In this document: one piece after another, positions 56,114-64,000 of the stretch
How the letters are laid out: every line of letters begins with the position of its first letter
How positions within the stretch are numbered: position 1 is the first letter of the stretch
Program-made: the position numbers and the translations under genes
NCBI RefSeq assembly: GCF_040215725.1
Contig: NZ_CP157968.1
Location: forward strand, 682,001-746,000
Direction of reading: 5' to 3'
Source: Rhizobium sp. ZPR4
GTDB lineage: Bacteria > Pseudomonadota > Alphaproteobacteria > Rhizobiales > Rhizobiaceae
DNA: 64,000 nucleotides
Notes under the pieces: model-generated
Database searches by the model: none
Seen by the model: the letters and a program-made list of their open reading frames with translations, nothing else
Told to the model about the DNA's origin: nothing

Positions 56114-58357
56114 ATGCGTTCTGTTGTCGCCTTCAACGAATCCTGGACGTTCCATGAGGGGTTTTCGCCTGAGAATGTCGGTCGTCCGCAGGAAGGACAG
56201 AGCATTACGCTCCCGCATACTGCCGTCGAATTGCCCTTCAACTATTTCGATGAGAAATCCTATCAGCGTGCCTTCACCTATCAGAAGATCATCAATTGGG
56301 ATGAGGCGTTTGCGGGGCGCGAGGTAACGCTGGTCTTCGATGCGGCGATGGCCGACGCCGTCGTTTATTTGAACGGTGAGGAGATCGTTGCCCACAAGGA
56401 CGGCTATACACCGTTCGAGGCGCGCCTGACCGGCCGGCTGCGCAAGGGCGAGAACCTGATTACGGTCAAGATCGATGGCAGCGAGAATCCCGAGATCCCG
56501 CCTTTCGGTGGCCGGATCGACTATCTGACCTATGCCGGGATCTATCGCGATGTCTGGTTGAAGGTTGCCGCTCCTGTCTCGGTCGCCAACATCAAGGTTG
56601 AAACGGCAGATGTCCTTTCCGACCGCAAATCCGCGACCGTGCGCTGCGATATCTCCAATCCGCAAAATCTCGCTTTCAAGGGCAACGTGAAAGTTACGCT
56701 TCGATCTGCTGATGGCGCGGCCATCGCTTCGGGCCAGGCCGACACGTCAGGTGAAAGCGTAAATCTCAACTTTGCCGGCCTTTCCGGCCTTTCGCTCTGG
56801 GAGCTCGATAATCCCGCCCTCTATTCTGCCGAAGTGGAACTTACCAGCGATCACGGGGCGGACCGCCTTGCCGCGACTTTTGGCTTCCGTACGGCGAGCT
56901 TCACAGCGGAAGGCTTCCTGCTGAATGGCAAGGCGCTGAAGCTGCGCGGCCTCAATCGCCATCAGGCCTTCCCCTATATCGGCTATGCGATGGGTCGCTC
57001 GGCCCAGGAGCGTGACGCCGAAATCATGAAGCACACGCTGAAATGCAATATCGTGCGTACCTCGCACTATCCTCAGTCGAAGTGGTTTCTTGACCATTGC
57101 GACCGCATTGGCCTGCTGGTCTTCGAGGAAATCCCCGGATGGCAGCATATCGGCGACGAGGAGTGGCAGCAGGAATCGATCCGTAATGTCCGCCGCATGA
57201 TCGAGCGCGACTGGAACCATCCCTCGATCGTCATCTGGGGCGTGCGCATCAATGAGTCCCAGGATTCCCATGACTTCTACGTCGAGACCAATCGTCTGGC
57301 GCGAGAACTCGATCCGACCCGCCAGACCGGCGGCGTGCGTTACATCACCGAGAGCGAAATGCTCGAAGACGTCTACACGATGAATGACTTCATCCTCGGC
57401 AATGAGGAGCTGCCAGGCGCCAACCGGCCGCGCACACCGCTGCGGCCGCAGCAGGAAAATACCGGTCTTTCCAAGGACGTGCCCTATCTGATCACCGAAT
57501 TCGGCGGGCATATGTACCCGACGAAAATCTACGATCAGGAGCAGCGCCAGGCCGAGCATGTGCGCCGGCATTTGGAAGTGCTGAACGCCGCCTATGGCGA
57601 TCCGTCGATATCAGGCGCCATCGGCTGGTGCATGTTCGACTATAACACCCATAGCGATTTCGGCTCGGGCGACCGCATCTGCTACCACGGTGTTATGGAC
57701 ATGTTCCGTGAGCCCAAATTCGCGGCTTACGTCTATGCCAGCCAGTGCGAGCCCGCGGAAGAGATCGTCATGAAGCCCGTGACGATCTGGGCACGCGGCG
57801 AGCGCAATATCGGTGGCGCGCTGCCGCTCATCGTGCTCACCAACTGCGATGAGATCGAGCTGCGCTATGGGTCGCTGACCAAGCGTCTCGGTCCGGACCG
57901 GGAAACCTTCCCGCATCTGCCGCATCCTCCCGTCGTCTTCGATCACCGTTCCTTCACGCCGGACGAACTCGGCGTCTGGGGAATGGAGTGGGAGGACGTG
58001 CATTTCACCGGCTATATCGGCGGCAAGATGGTGGTGGAGCAGCACATGGTCGCCAATCCGCTGCCGACGTCGCTGCAGATCGAGGCTGATGCGGATACCT
58101 TGCGTGCCGGCGAACGCGATACGGTGCGTATCATCGTGCGTGCGCTCGATCAGGCCGGCTCACGTCTGGCGTTCCTCAATGAAGCCATCACGATCAAGGT
58201 CGATGGGCCGGCCAAGGTCATTGGGCCGGAAACTGTGGCATTCCAGGGCGGAACCACGGGTTTCTGGCTGCAGGCAACCGGAGATGCCGGCGCGATCAAG
58301 CTCGAAGTAGCGTCATCGCGCTTTGCAAGCCAAAGGCTGAGCCTCACCGCGAAATGA
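56114..58357 (+). CDS. GH2 beta-galactosidase / beta-glucuronidase-type enzyme
   Basis: The 747-residue protein has the GH2 order: sugar-binding jelly roll (to about 170), immunoglobulin-like domain, then the TIM barrel. The acid/base candidate is E381 (WGVRINES) and the nucleophile candidate E462 (YLITEFGGH), 81 residues apart as in the family. The C-terminal 150 residues add further beta domains. There is no signal peptide. The ATG at 56114 follows AGGA. It lies 187 bases after agpT and probably helps split galactosides or related oligosaccharides; the exact sugar is not determined. Confidence 0.82.
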   Translation: MRSVVAFNESWTFHEGFSPENVGRPQEGQSITLPHTAVELPFNYFDEKSYQRAFTYQKIINWDEAFAGREVTLVFDAAMADAVVYLNGEEIVAHKDGYTPFEARLTGRLRKGENLITVKIDGSENPEIPPFGGRIDYLTYAGIYRDVWLKVAAPVSVANIKVETADVLSDRKSATVRCDISNPQNLAFKGNVKVTLRSADGAAIASGQADTSGESVNLNFAGLSGLSLWELDNPALYSAEVELTSDHGADRLAATFGFRTASFTAEGFLLNGKALKLRGLNRHQAFPYIGYAMGRSAQERDAEIMKHTLKCNIVRTSHYPQSKWFLDHCDRIGLLVFEEIPGWQHIGDEEWQQESIRNVRRMIERDWNHPSIVIWGVRINESQDSHDFYVETNRLARELDPTRQTGGVRYITESEMLEDVYTMNDFILGNEELPGANRPRTPLRPQQENTGLSKDVPYLITEFGGHMYPTKIYDQEQRQAEHVRRHLEVLNAAYGDPSISGAIGWCMFDYNTHSDFGSGDRICYHGVMDMFREPKFAAYVYASQCEPAEEIVMKPVTIWARGERNIGGALPLIVLTNCDEIELRYGSLTKRLGPDRETFPHLPHPPVVFDHRSFTPDELGVWGMEWEDVHFTGYIGGKMVVEQHMVANPLPTSLQIEADADTLRAGERDTVRIIVRALDQAGSRLAFLNEAITIKVDGPAKVIGPETVAFQGGTTGFWLQATGDAGAIKLEVASSRFASQRLSLTAK

Positions 58358-58378
58358 ACGGCAAGCCGGCTCTCGTCG

Positions 58379-59290
58379 TTAGGCGGCAGAGCCGGCAACT
58401 TCGCTCGCACCTTGTGGGATCGACTGCAGCAGCGTCTGTCGCGCCGAGGCGAGGTGCTGGCGGCAAGCCGCATCGATCCTTCGCTGATCGCGCGATTGCA
58501 GGGCTTCGATATAGTCGAGATGTTCGGTTACGGCGCGGGCGTTGCGTTCGCGGGCATATGCCTTGTTCCACTGATAGTGATAGTGAAAAATGATGGCGAT
58601 GACATCGTAGAAATCGGCGATGAAGCGGTTCTTCGATGCGCGATGGATGAGCAGGTGGAACTTCTCGTCGAGGCGCGAGAAATCGCGGTAATGCGCGTCG
58701 AAATCCTTGAGCAGCTCGTGGTGCTCCCGTTCGATCGCCCTGAGTTCCTCCCAGGCGCGGTGTTGGGCGGGCAAACGACCGAACTCGGCTGCCGAATGCA
58801 GCTCGAACATCTCGCGTACATCGGCAAGCTCGAGCGCGAATTCGCTGGTGAAGCCCTTGAGAATCCAATGGCTGTTCGGCCGCTTCTCGATCAGGCCGAA
58901 ACGGCTGAAACGAATGAGGAATTCGCGCACGACTGAAGTCCCGGTGCCGATCTCGCGCGCCAGTTCCAGTTCGTTGATCTGCATGCCGGGCTGGGCTTCG
59001 TCGGACATGATGCGCATCATGAAGCTGCGCTCGATGATGTCGTGTAGTGAATCGGTCTCTTCCTTCGGGAAGAAATCGTCCTCCGTCGGCGGTCGTAGAA
59101 CCGTCTTCTGCCGCTTGTTCCAGAGAATGATGCCGGCGTCACTTAGACGCATGAGGATCGCGCGCGCCGTGCTGCGGCTGACGCCGAGTTCGGCAGCGAT
59201 TTCAGGCTCGCTCGGCAGCTCCGTATCGGGCTTCAGGCGCGCCGCATAGCGATTATACGCCTCCTTGAAGAGCGTGTTTTGCCTTGCCAT
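58379..59290 (-). CDS. GntR-family regulator with two winged helices and FCD domain
   Basis: The 303-residue protein starts at ATG 59290 (AGGGGG upstream). Residues 5-65 form a GntR winged helix (LPSEPEIAAELGVSRSTARAILMRL). A second winged-helix region at about 80-145 (MQINELELAREIGTGTSVVREFLIRFSRFGLI) is followed by an all-helical FCD ligand domain (150-290: EFALELADVREMFELHSAAEFG, with candidate metal-binding His in EKFHLLIHRAS). Two DNA-binding domains before one FCD domain is unusual. It is divergent from the aldo/keto reductase and sugar transporter and likely controls them. Confidence 0.82.
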   Translation of the reverse strand: MARQNTLFKEAYNRYAARLKPDTELPSEPEIAAELGVSRSTARAILMRLSDAGIILWNKRQKTVLRPPTEDDFFPKEETDSLHDIIERSFMMRIMSDEAQPGMQINELELAREIGTGTSVVREFLIRFSRFGLIEKRPNSHWILKGFTSEFALELADVREMFELHSAAEFGRLPAQHRAWEELRAIEREHHELLKDFDAHYRDFSRLDEKFHLLIHRASKNRFIADFYDVIAIIFHYHYQWNKAYARERNARAVTEHLDYIEALQSRDQRRIDAACRQHLASARQTLLQSIPQGASEVAGSAA

Positions 59291-59437
59291 TTCCCCCTCG
59301 CGTATCGTCACCGCTCTTTACCGGCGGCGCTGTCTGAACCATGATTGAATGGCAGTCAATTGCAGGAGTGTTGACGGAACCGCACCAGCCACCTTCCTCC
59401 CGGGCATGAGGCGATTTGCTCGTTGACACCAAAATGT

Positions 59438-59460
59438 TTATTGTAGATAAAAAACAAAAT
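59438..59460. promoter_or_regulatory. AT-rich imperfect palindrome in GntR/AKR intergenic region
   Basis: The segment around TTTATTGTAGATAAA, between the divergent regulator and reductase genes, is an imperfect inverted repeat standing out from GC-rich surroundings. FCD-type regulators often bind such short AT-rich dyads. This is only a candidate. Confidence 0.3.
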
Positions 59461-59596
59461 CAATTGGTGGATGGACTATCGGGAGCTGACCGTCGCCAAG
59501 GATGAAAGAGGAGAATGGAGTGGCCGGCTCGAGGTCGCTTCGAAGCCGGTCCAAGATCGGCGGAAATGAAATGACAGCCATCACAAGGGAGAGGTG

Positions 59597-60616
59597 ATGC
59601 GAAGAAGAACAATCGGCAGGACGGACCTCGAGGTCACGGAGATCAGCTTCGGTGCTGCGGCGCTGGGTGGCCTCTATCGTGCCTGTCCGCGCGACCAGGC
59701 AATGGCGACCCTTCAGGCGGCCTGGGACAGCGGTATCCGCTATTTCGACGTTGCGCCCTGGTATGGTTTTGGCCTTGGCGAACGCCGTGTCGGCGATTTT
59801 CTGCGAGACCAGCCTGAGGATAGCTATGTGCTGTCGACCAAAGTCGGCCGGCTCATGCGCCCGGTGCCGACCGACAAGGTGCCGAATTACGGCTATGTCG
59901 ACCCGCTGCCTTTCGATGCCGATTACGACTACTCCTATGACGGCATCATGCGCTCGGTCGAGTTCAGCTATGCCCGTCTCGGGCTCAATCGCATCGATAT
60001 TCTCTATGTCCACGATATCGGCGGCTATACCCACGGCAAGGCGCTGAACGACCGCTATCTCGGGCAGCTCCTGGGGTCCGGGTTGAAGGCTCTCGAGGAG
60101 CTGAAATCATCCGGTGCGATCAAGGCCTATGGTCTCGGCGTCAACGAGGTGCCGGTCTGCCTGGATGTGATGAACGCGGCCGATATTGACTGCATCCTGC
60201 TCGCCGGCCGCTATACGCTGCTCGATCGATCTGCCGTTGCCGAGTTGCTGCCGCTTTGCGAAAAGAAGGGAACGTCGCTGGTCGTGGGCGGGGTCTTCAA
60301 TTCGGGTATTCTGGCGACTGGCCCTGTGCCCGGCGCACATTTCGATTATCTGCCGGCGACGCCGGATATTCTGGCCAAGGTGGGGGCGATGGAGGAGATC
60401 GCCCGCAAGCATGGCCTGCCGCTTGCCCAGCCAGCGCTTCAGTTTCCGCTGCGCAGCCCTTGCGTGGCTTCGGTGCTGATCGGCACGGCAAAGCCGGAAA
60501 GTCTTGTCCGCAACATGCAGCTCGTGGAGCCAAGGCTTCCCGACAGCCTCTATACGGAATTCGAAGGTTTGACCGTGGTCGCGCCTCCTTTGGGAGATGA
60601 GGCGGTCAGGGTTTAG
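59597..60616 (+). CDS. Aldo/keto reductase, aldose dehydrogenase type
   Basis: The 339-residue protein is an NAD(P)-dependent AKR with the catalytic Asp and Tyr in YFDVAPWYGFGLGERRVG (near residue 50), Lys in VLSTKVGR (near 80) and His in ILYVHDIGG (near 137). This version of the family includes L-fucose and D-threo-aldose 1-dehydrogenases and pyridoxal 4-dehydrogenase. GGGAGAGG lies before the start (GTG 59594 is three bases earlier). With the sugar ABC importer downstream, oxidation of an imported aldose is likely; the sugar is unknown. Confidence 0.82.
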   Translation: MRRRTIGRTDLEVTEISFGAAALGGLYRACPRDQAMATLQAAWDSGIRYFDVAPWYGFGLGERRVGDFLRDQPEDSYVLSTKVGRLMRPVPTDKVPNYGYVDPLPFDADYDYSYDGIMRSVEFSYARLGLNRIDILYVHDIGGYTHGKALNDRYLGQLLGSGLKALEELKSSGAIKAYGLGVNEVPVCLDVMNAADIDCILLAGRYTLLDRSAVAELLPLCEKKGTSLVVGGVFNSGILATGPVPGAHFDYLPATPDILAKVGAMEEIARKHGLPLAQPALQFPLRSPCVASVLIGTAKPESLVRNMQLVEPRLPDSLYTEFEGLTVVAPPLGDEAVRV

Positions 60617-60715
60617 AGCAATTCCAGGAAAAGTGCGAAGCGGTTTTCCGTCCGGAATTGCGTGAGACAGCAGATGGAGCGGTTTTGCGATTCCGTGAAA
60701 CGCTGAACCGCTCCA
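60614..60715. repeat. RIME-type rhizobial intergenic repeat
   Basis: The element starts at the reductase stop codon. It has two stems: GCAATTCC (60618-60625) with GGAATTGC (60654-60661), and TGGAGCGGTT (60675-60684) with AACCGCTCCA (60706-60715). Sequence and layout match the RIME elements (rhizobium-specific intergenic mosaic elements) found in many copies in Rhizobiaceae. Confidence 0.75.
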
Positions 60716-60733
60716 GCAGATTGGGAGCTATCG

Positions 60734-60753
60734 AGCCGTCGGGAGAGACGGCT
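60734..60753 (+). promoter_or_regulatory. Hairpin in the leader of the sugar transporter operon
   Basis: AGCCGTC (60734-60740) pairs with GACGGCT (60747-60753) around a six-base loop, about 140 bases before the binding-protein ATG. It may lie in a long 5' leader; no riboswitch class is recognised. Confidence 0.3.
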
Positions 60754-60892
60754 TCGAGGAGGAGGAAAGCCTGTTTTGCGTCGGTGGCCTTTTCGCCGCG
60801 CGATGCGTGATGCCGCAAGGCGTCACGATACCGAGCCGTAAGCGTTCAGCGGCAGGTGTGCAGGAGAGAGAGCGCGTTGAGAGGAGAAGCAG

Positions 60893-61882
60893 ATGAAAAT
60901 TGCCAAGTCACTTCTGTCCCGCCGCAGCTTTACCGGCCTTGCCGGCGCTGCCATCATAGCGATGGCGATGCCCGTGCAGTCCTTCGCGGCTGACGTGACC
61001 ATCCCGATCATCGTCAAGGATACGACATCCTTCTACTGGCAAATCGTTCTTGCCGGCGCCCGCCAGGCGGGCAAGGATCTCGGTGTGAAGGTGCCGGAAC
61101 TCGGCGCACAGTCGGAATCCGATATCAACGGCCAGATCAGCATTCTCGAAAACGCTGTTGCCGGCAAGCCGGCCGCCGTCGTCATTTCGCCGACCGAGTT
61201 CAAGGCGCTCGGCAAGCCCGTGGATGAAGCCGCCAAGTCCGTGCCGGTCGTCGGCATCGACTCCGCCGCCGATTCCAAGTCTTTCGTCTCGTTCCTGACG
61301 ACCGACAACACGCAAGGCGGACGCATCGCCGCTGACGGCCTTGCCGCTGCCATCAAGGGCATGACTGGCAAGGAAGAGGGTGAGATCGCCATCATCACCA
61401 GCCTGCCGGGCGTCGGTTCGCTCGACCAGCGCCGTCAGGGCTTCCTGGAAGAGGTCAAGAGCAAGTATCCGGGCCTCAAGGTCGTTGCTGATAAATATGC
61501 GGACGGTCAGGCCACGACCGGCCTCAACATCATGACCGACTTGATCACCGCCAATCCGAAGCTCGTCGGCGTCTTCGCCTCCAATCTGATCATGGCGCAG
61601 GGCGTCGGCCAGGCGATTGCTGAAAACAAGCTCGGCGACAAGATCAAGGTCATCGGCTTCGACAATGACGACAAGACCGTCGGCTTCCTGAAATCAGGCG
61701 TTCTTGCCGGCCTCGTGGTGCAGGACCCGTACCGGATGGGTTATGACGGCATCAAGACCGCGCTCGCTGCTTCCAAGAAGGAAAAGGTCGAGGCCAATGT
61801 CGACACCGGCGCCAATCTCGTCACCAAGGCGAATATGAGCGATCCGAAGATCGACGCCCTGTTGAACCCGAAGGTCAAGTAA
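60893..61882 (+). CDS. Sugar ABC importer, RbsB-type binding protein
   Basis: The 329-residue protein has a Tat-like signal (LSRRSFTGLAGAAIIAMAMPVQSFAAD) and the type I periplasmic sugar-binding fold: IPIIVKDTTSFYWQIVLAGARQAG at the mature start, ISPTEFKALGKPVDEA near 100, and the hinge segment VIGFDNDDKTVGFLKSGVLAGLVVQDPYRMGYDG near 260. GAGAGGAG precedes the start. It begins the ribose-type (CUT2) importer that continues to the window end. Confidence 0.87.
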   Translation: MKIAKSLLSRRSFTGLAGAAIIAMAMPVQSFAADVTIPIIVKDTTSFYWQIVLAGARQAGKDLGVKVPELGAQSESDINGQISILENAVAGKPAAVVISPTEFKALGKPVDEAAKSVPVVGIDSAADSKSFVSFLTTDNTQGGRIAADGLAAAIKGMTGKEEGEIAIITSLPGVGSLDQRRQGFLEEVKSKYPGLKVVADKYADGQATTGLNIMTDLITANPKLVGVFASNLIMAQGVGQAIAENKLGDKIKVIGFDNDDKTVGFLKSGVLAGLVVQDPYRMGYDGIKTALAASKKEKVEANVDTGANLVTKANMSDPKIDALLNPKVK

Positions 61883-61888
61883 GGCTGG

Positions 61889-61921
61889 AGGCCGCGCCCG
61901 TGTGATCGGGCGCGGCCTTTT
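61889..61921 (+). terminator. Perfect 12-bp hairpin with T-tail after the binding-protein gene
   Basis: AGGCCGCGCCCG (61889-61900) pairs exactly with CGGGCGCGGCCT (61907-61918), six-base loop, then TTTT. It has Rho-independent form and lies 6 bases after the stop, so much transcription probably stops before the ATPase gene. Confidence 0.8.
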
Positions 61922-61976
61922 CGTCTGGCTGCTTCTGCGAGGCGGTCGCGCGGTGATGCGAGAGGGAGGAGACCTC

Positions 61977-63527
61977 ATGACGAGCCTTGAAGAAATCAGC
62001 CATCGGCACGACGACACCGTCAAGACGGAAGCAAACCGCATTCCGGCCGGCTCGCCCATCCTTGAGCTTAAAGGTCTGCAGAAGCGATATGGCTTCGTCG
62101 AGGCGCTGAAGCCGGCGACCGTCACGTTTCTGGCCGGCGAGATCCATGCGATCGTCGGCGAGAACGGCGCGGGCAAATCGACCCTCATCAAGCTCCTCAC
62201 TGGGGTTATTACAAGGACATCAGGCGAAATCTTCTGGTGCGGTCATCCCGTGGCGCTCGCAACGCCGAATGAGGCGATCGCCCGCGGCATCAATGCCGTG
62301 CATCAGGAAGTGGTGCTCTGCCCGCATCTGACGGTCGCGGCCAATCTTTTCCTTGGCGATGAAGTCAACCGCTTCGGCCTGATGCGCAAGAAGCAGATGG
62401 TGGCGATGGCACAGACCGTGCTCGACGATCTCGGCTTCGGACTACCGGCCGGTGAGCTCCTGAGCTCCCTTACCATCGGCCAGCAGCAGCTGGTCGCAAC
62501 CGCCAGAGCCGCGATGCGCGGCACGCAATTTCTGATTTTCGACGAGCCGACTGCCTATCTCACCCGCCAGGAATCGGCGCAACTGTTCAAGCTGATCCGT
62601 CGCTTGCAGGGCGAGGGCGTGACGATCGTCTATATCAGCCATCGCATGGAAGAGGTGTTCGAACTGGCCGACCGGGTCTCCGTCTTACGTGACGGCACGC
62701 ATGTCGGCACCCGCACGATCGCCGAAACCAACGAGGACGAGTTGATCAAGCTGATGATCAATCGCTCCATCGAGCAGATTTACCACAAGGAGGAGATACC
62801 GATCGGCGACACCATCCTCGAGGCGCGCGGCCTTTCCGGCCCCGGCTTCGAGAATGTTTCGCTCAGCGTTCGTGCCGGCGAGATCGTCGGCCTTTACGGG
62901 TTGATCGGTGCCGGCCGCAGCGAGTTCGCGCTTGGTCTCTACGGACGCCAGCCACTTTCGGCCGGAGAGATCTACTGGCAGGGGCGCAAGGTCGACATCC
63001 GCAACGAGCGTGATGCGATGGATCTCGGCATTGCGCTGGCGCCCGAAAGCCGGCGCGATCAGGGGCTCTGCCTCAATCTGCCGATCGGGCTGAACATCAA
63101 TCTGCCCGTTTTCAAGCGGCTAAGCCGCGGCCCGATCATCAACAATAAGGGCGAAGCTGCCAATGCCGACAAGCAGATTCGCGATCTCAGCATCAAGACG
63201 CCGAGCCGGCGGGTTCTGGTCTCCGCCATGTCGGGCGGCAATCAGCAGAAGGTGGTCATCGGCAAATGGCTAAGCCATGGCGCCAAGCTCTTCATCTTCG
63301 ACGAGCCGACCGTCGGCGTCGACGTCGGGACGAAGGCCGAGATTTATAGACTGTTTGCCAAGCTGCTGCGCGCCGGCGCCGGCATTATCGTCATCTCCTC
63401 CTATCTGCCTGAGGTCTACGAGCTTGCCGACCGCCTGCACGTTTTCCGCCACGGCCAGCTGGTCGCCAGCCATGATTTCCATGCGGCAACGCACGAGGAA
63501 GTCCTTGGCGAGGCAATCGGCGTTTGA
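61977..63527 (+). CDS. Sugar ABC importer, RbsA-type double ATPase
   Basis: The 516-residue protein starts at ATG 61977 after AGGGAGGAG. It has two nucleotide-binding domains. The first is canonical: GENGAGKSTLIKLL, SLTIGQQQLVATARA signature and FLIFDEPTAYLT. In the second, Walker A is the typical CUT2 form GLIGAGRSEF (Arg for Lys), with SGGNQQKVVIGKWL and LFIFDEPTVGVD. Degeneration of the second site is normal for RbsA/MglA-type ATPases. Confidence 0.88.
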   Translation: MTSLEEISHRHDDTVKTEANRIPAGSPILELKGLQKRYGFVEALKPATVTFLAGEIHAIVGENGAGKSTLIKLLTGVITRTSGEIFWCGHPVALATPNEAIARGINAVHQEVVLCPHLTVAANLFLGDEVNRFGLMRKKQMVAMAQTVLDDLGFGLPAGELLSSLTIGQQQLVATARAAMRGTQFLIFDEPTAYLTRQESAQLFKLIRRLQGEGVTIVYISHRMEEVFELADRVSVLRDGTHVGTRTIAETNEDELIKLMINRSIEQIYHKEEIPIGDTILEARGLSGPGFENVSLSVRAGEIVGLYGLIGAGRSEFALGLYGRQPLSAGEIYWQGRKVDIRNERDAMDLGIALAPESRRDQGLCLNLPIGLNINLPVFKRLSRGPIINNKGEAANADKQIRDLSIKTPSRRVLVSAMSGGNQQKVVIGKWLSHGAKLFIFDEPTVGVDVGTKAEIYRLFAKLLRAGAGIIVISSYLPEVYELADRLHVFRHGQLVASHDFHAATHEEVLGEAIGV

Positions 63528-63559
63528 ACAATAAACAAGTCTAAAGAGGGAGAACAAAA

Positions 63560-64000
63560 ATGGCCGCGAATACGACAGAAGGCCCGACCGTAGCGCCGCG
63601 GCGCAAGATGAATATCCTCTTCAGCTTGACGCTGATCCTGCTGCTGCTGGCGCTCTGGATTGTTCTTGGCTTCTGGACCGACAAATTCTGGACGCCGCTC
63701 AACATCACCAATCTGATGCGCCAGGGCTCAATGACGGCCATTCTTGCGCTCGGCCAGACCTTCGTCATCATCACGGCGGGCATCGATCTTTCCGTCGGAG
63801 CGATTGTTGGCTTCTGCACCGTCATCATCGCCTGGCTGCTGCAGGCCGGATTTCCGGTCTGGGCCGCAATCCTCATCACCTTGCTGTTCGGGGTCTTGAT
63901 CGGCGCGTTCCATGGCTTCGGCATCGTGCGCATGGGCTTGCCGCCCTTCATCATCACGCTCGCGACACTGACATCGCTTCGCGGTATCGGTCTTCTCATC
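63560..64000 (+). CDS. Sugar ABC importer, RbsC-type permease (cut by window end)
   Basis: Only the first 147 codons are present. After a short polar N-terminus come hydrophobic segments (MNILFSLTLILLLLALWIVLGF, MTAILALGQTFVIITAGIDLSVGAIVGF, PVWAAILITLLFGVLIGAFHGFGI). The TAGIDLSVG motif is the hallmark of RbsC/XylH-type permeases. AGAGGGAGA precedes the ATG. Confidence 0.88.
   Translation, partial: MAANTTEGPTVAPRRKMNILFSLTLILLLLALWIVLGFWTDKFWTPLNITNLMRQGSMTAILALGQTFVIITAGIDLSVGAIVGFCTVIIAWLLQAGFPVWAAILITLLFGVLIGAFHGFGIVRMGLPPFIITLATLTSLRGIGLLI

Noticed and set aside
62800..63400. Degenerate Walker A in the second half of the RbsA-type ATPase
   Set aside because: Loss of Lys in the second domain is the normal state of ribose/galactose-type double ATPases, unlike the complete loss in the gene at 38983.

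Overview
The window looks like chromosome or chromid sequence from a Rhizobiaceae alphaproteobacterium (Rhizobium, Sinorhizobium or Agrobacterium type). The evidence is a GC-rich third codon position, the gene order pcaQ / pcaDCHGB, a linked pcaMNVWX-type protocatechuate importer, an agp-type alpha-galactoside locus, a CyaC-like redox cyclase and a RIME-type rhizobial intergenic repeat. I saw no rRNA, tRNA, CRISPR array, insertion sequence or phage gene. The species cannot be named from the sequence alone.

Layout. 0.4-1.5 kb: two overlapping genes for exported proteins (DsrE-like and TlpA-like thioredoxin). 1.7-14.1 kb: aromatic catabolism. This comprises the regulators PcaR (IclR), PobR (AraC) and PcaQ (LysR), 4-hydroxybenzoate hydroxylase PobA, the protocatechuate branch operon pcaDCHGB and a branched-chain-amino-acid-type ABC importer (pcaMNVWX). 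PcaQ-like boxes lie before both operons. The pathway stops in this window at beta-ketoadipate, because pcaIJF is not here. 14.2-20.7 kb: a GFA-family protein, a fused HyuA-HyuB hydantoinase/5-oxoprolinase with a MarR-like regulator, an MBL-fold hydrolase and a VOC protein. 20.7-28.9 kb: a polysaccharide-deacetylase-like protein and a glycosyltransferase, then three proteins with class III cyclase-type domains (CyaC-like heme/FeS, DUF3095 and cytosolic) interspersed with two methyltransferases.

29.0-35.0 kb: an Opp/Dpp-class ABC importer (fused double ATPase, solute-binding protein, two permeases). 35.1-42.8 kb: a probable envelope-glycan locus. It has three glycosyltransferases (two MurG-like paralogues around a GT4 enzyme), a 904-residue ABC exporter whose nucleotide-binding domain has lost every catalytic residue and carries a roughly 300-residue insertion, a stand-alone cyclic-nucleotide-binding protein and a CYTH (triphosphate tunnel) protein. 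This is the most unusual part of the window and the best candidate for an undescribed system.

43.0-45.6 kb: an exported beta-propeller protein and a fumarylacetoacetate-hydrolase-fold enzyme. 45.7-55.9 kb: the alpha-galactoside locus agaL-agpABCD-agaL with divergent activator agpT. 56.1-59.3 kb: a GH2 beta-glycosidase and a GntR/FCD regulator with two DNA-binding domains. 59.6-64.0 kb: an aldo/keto reductase, a RIME-like repeat and a ribose-type sugar ABC importer whose permease runs off the end of the window.

Two themes recur. Hairpins follow or flank the solute-binding-protein gene in three of the ABC operons. Second-messenger proteins (three cyclase domains, a CNB protein, a CYTH protein) cluster beside glycan synthesis and transport genes.
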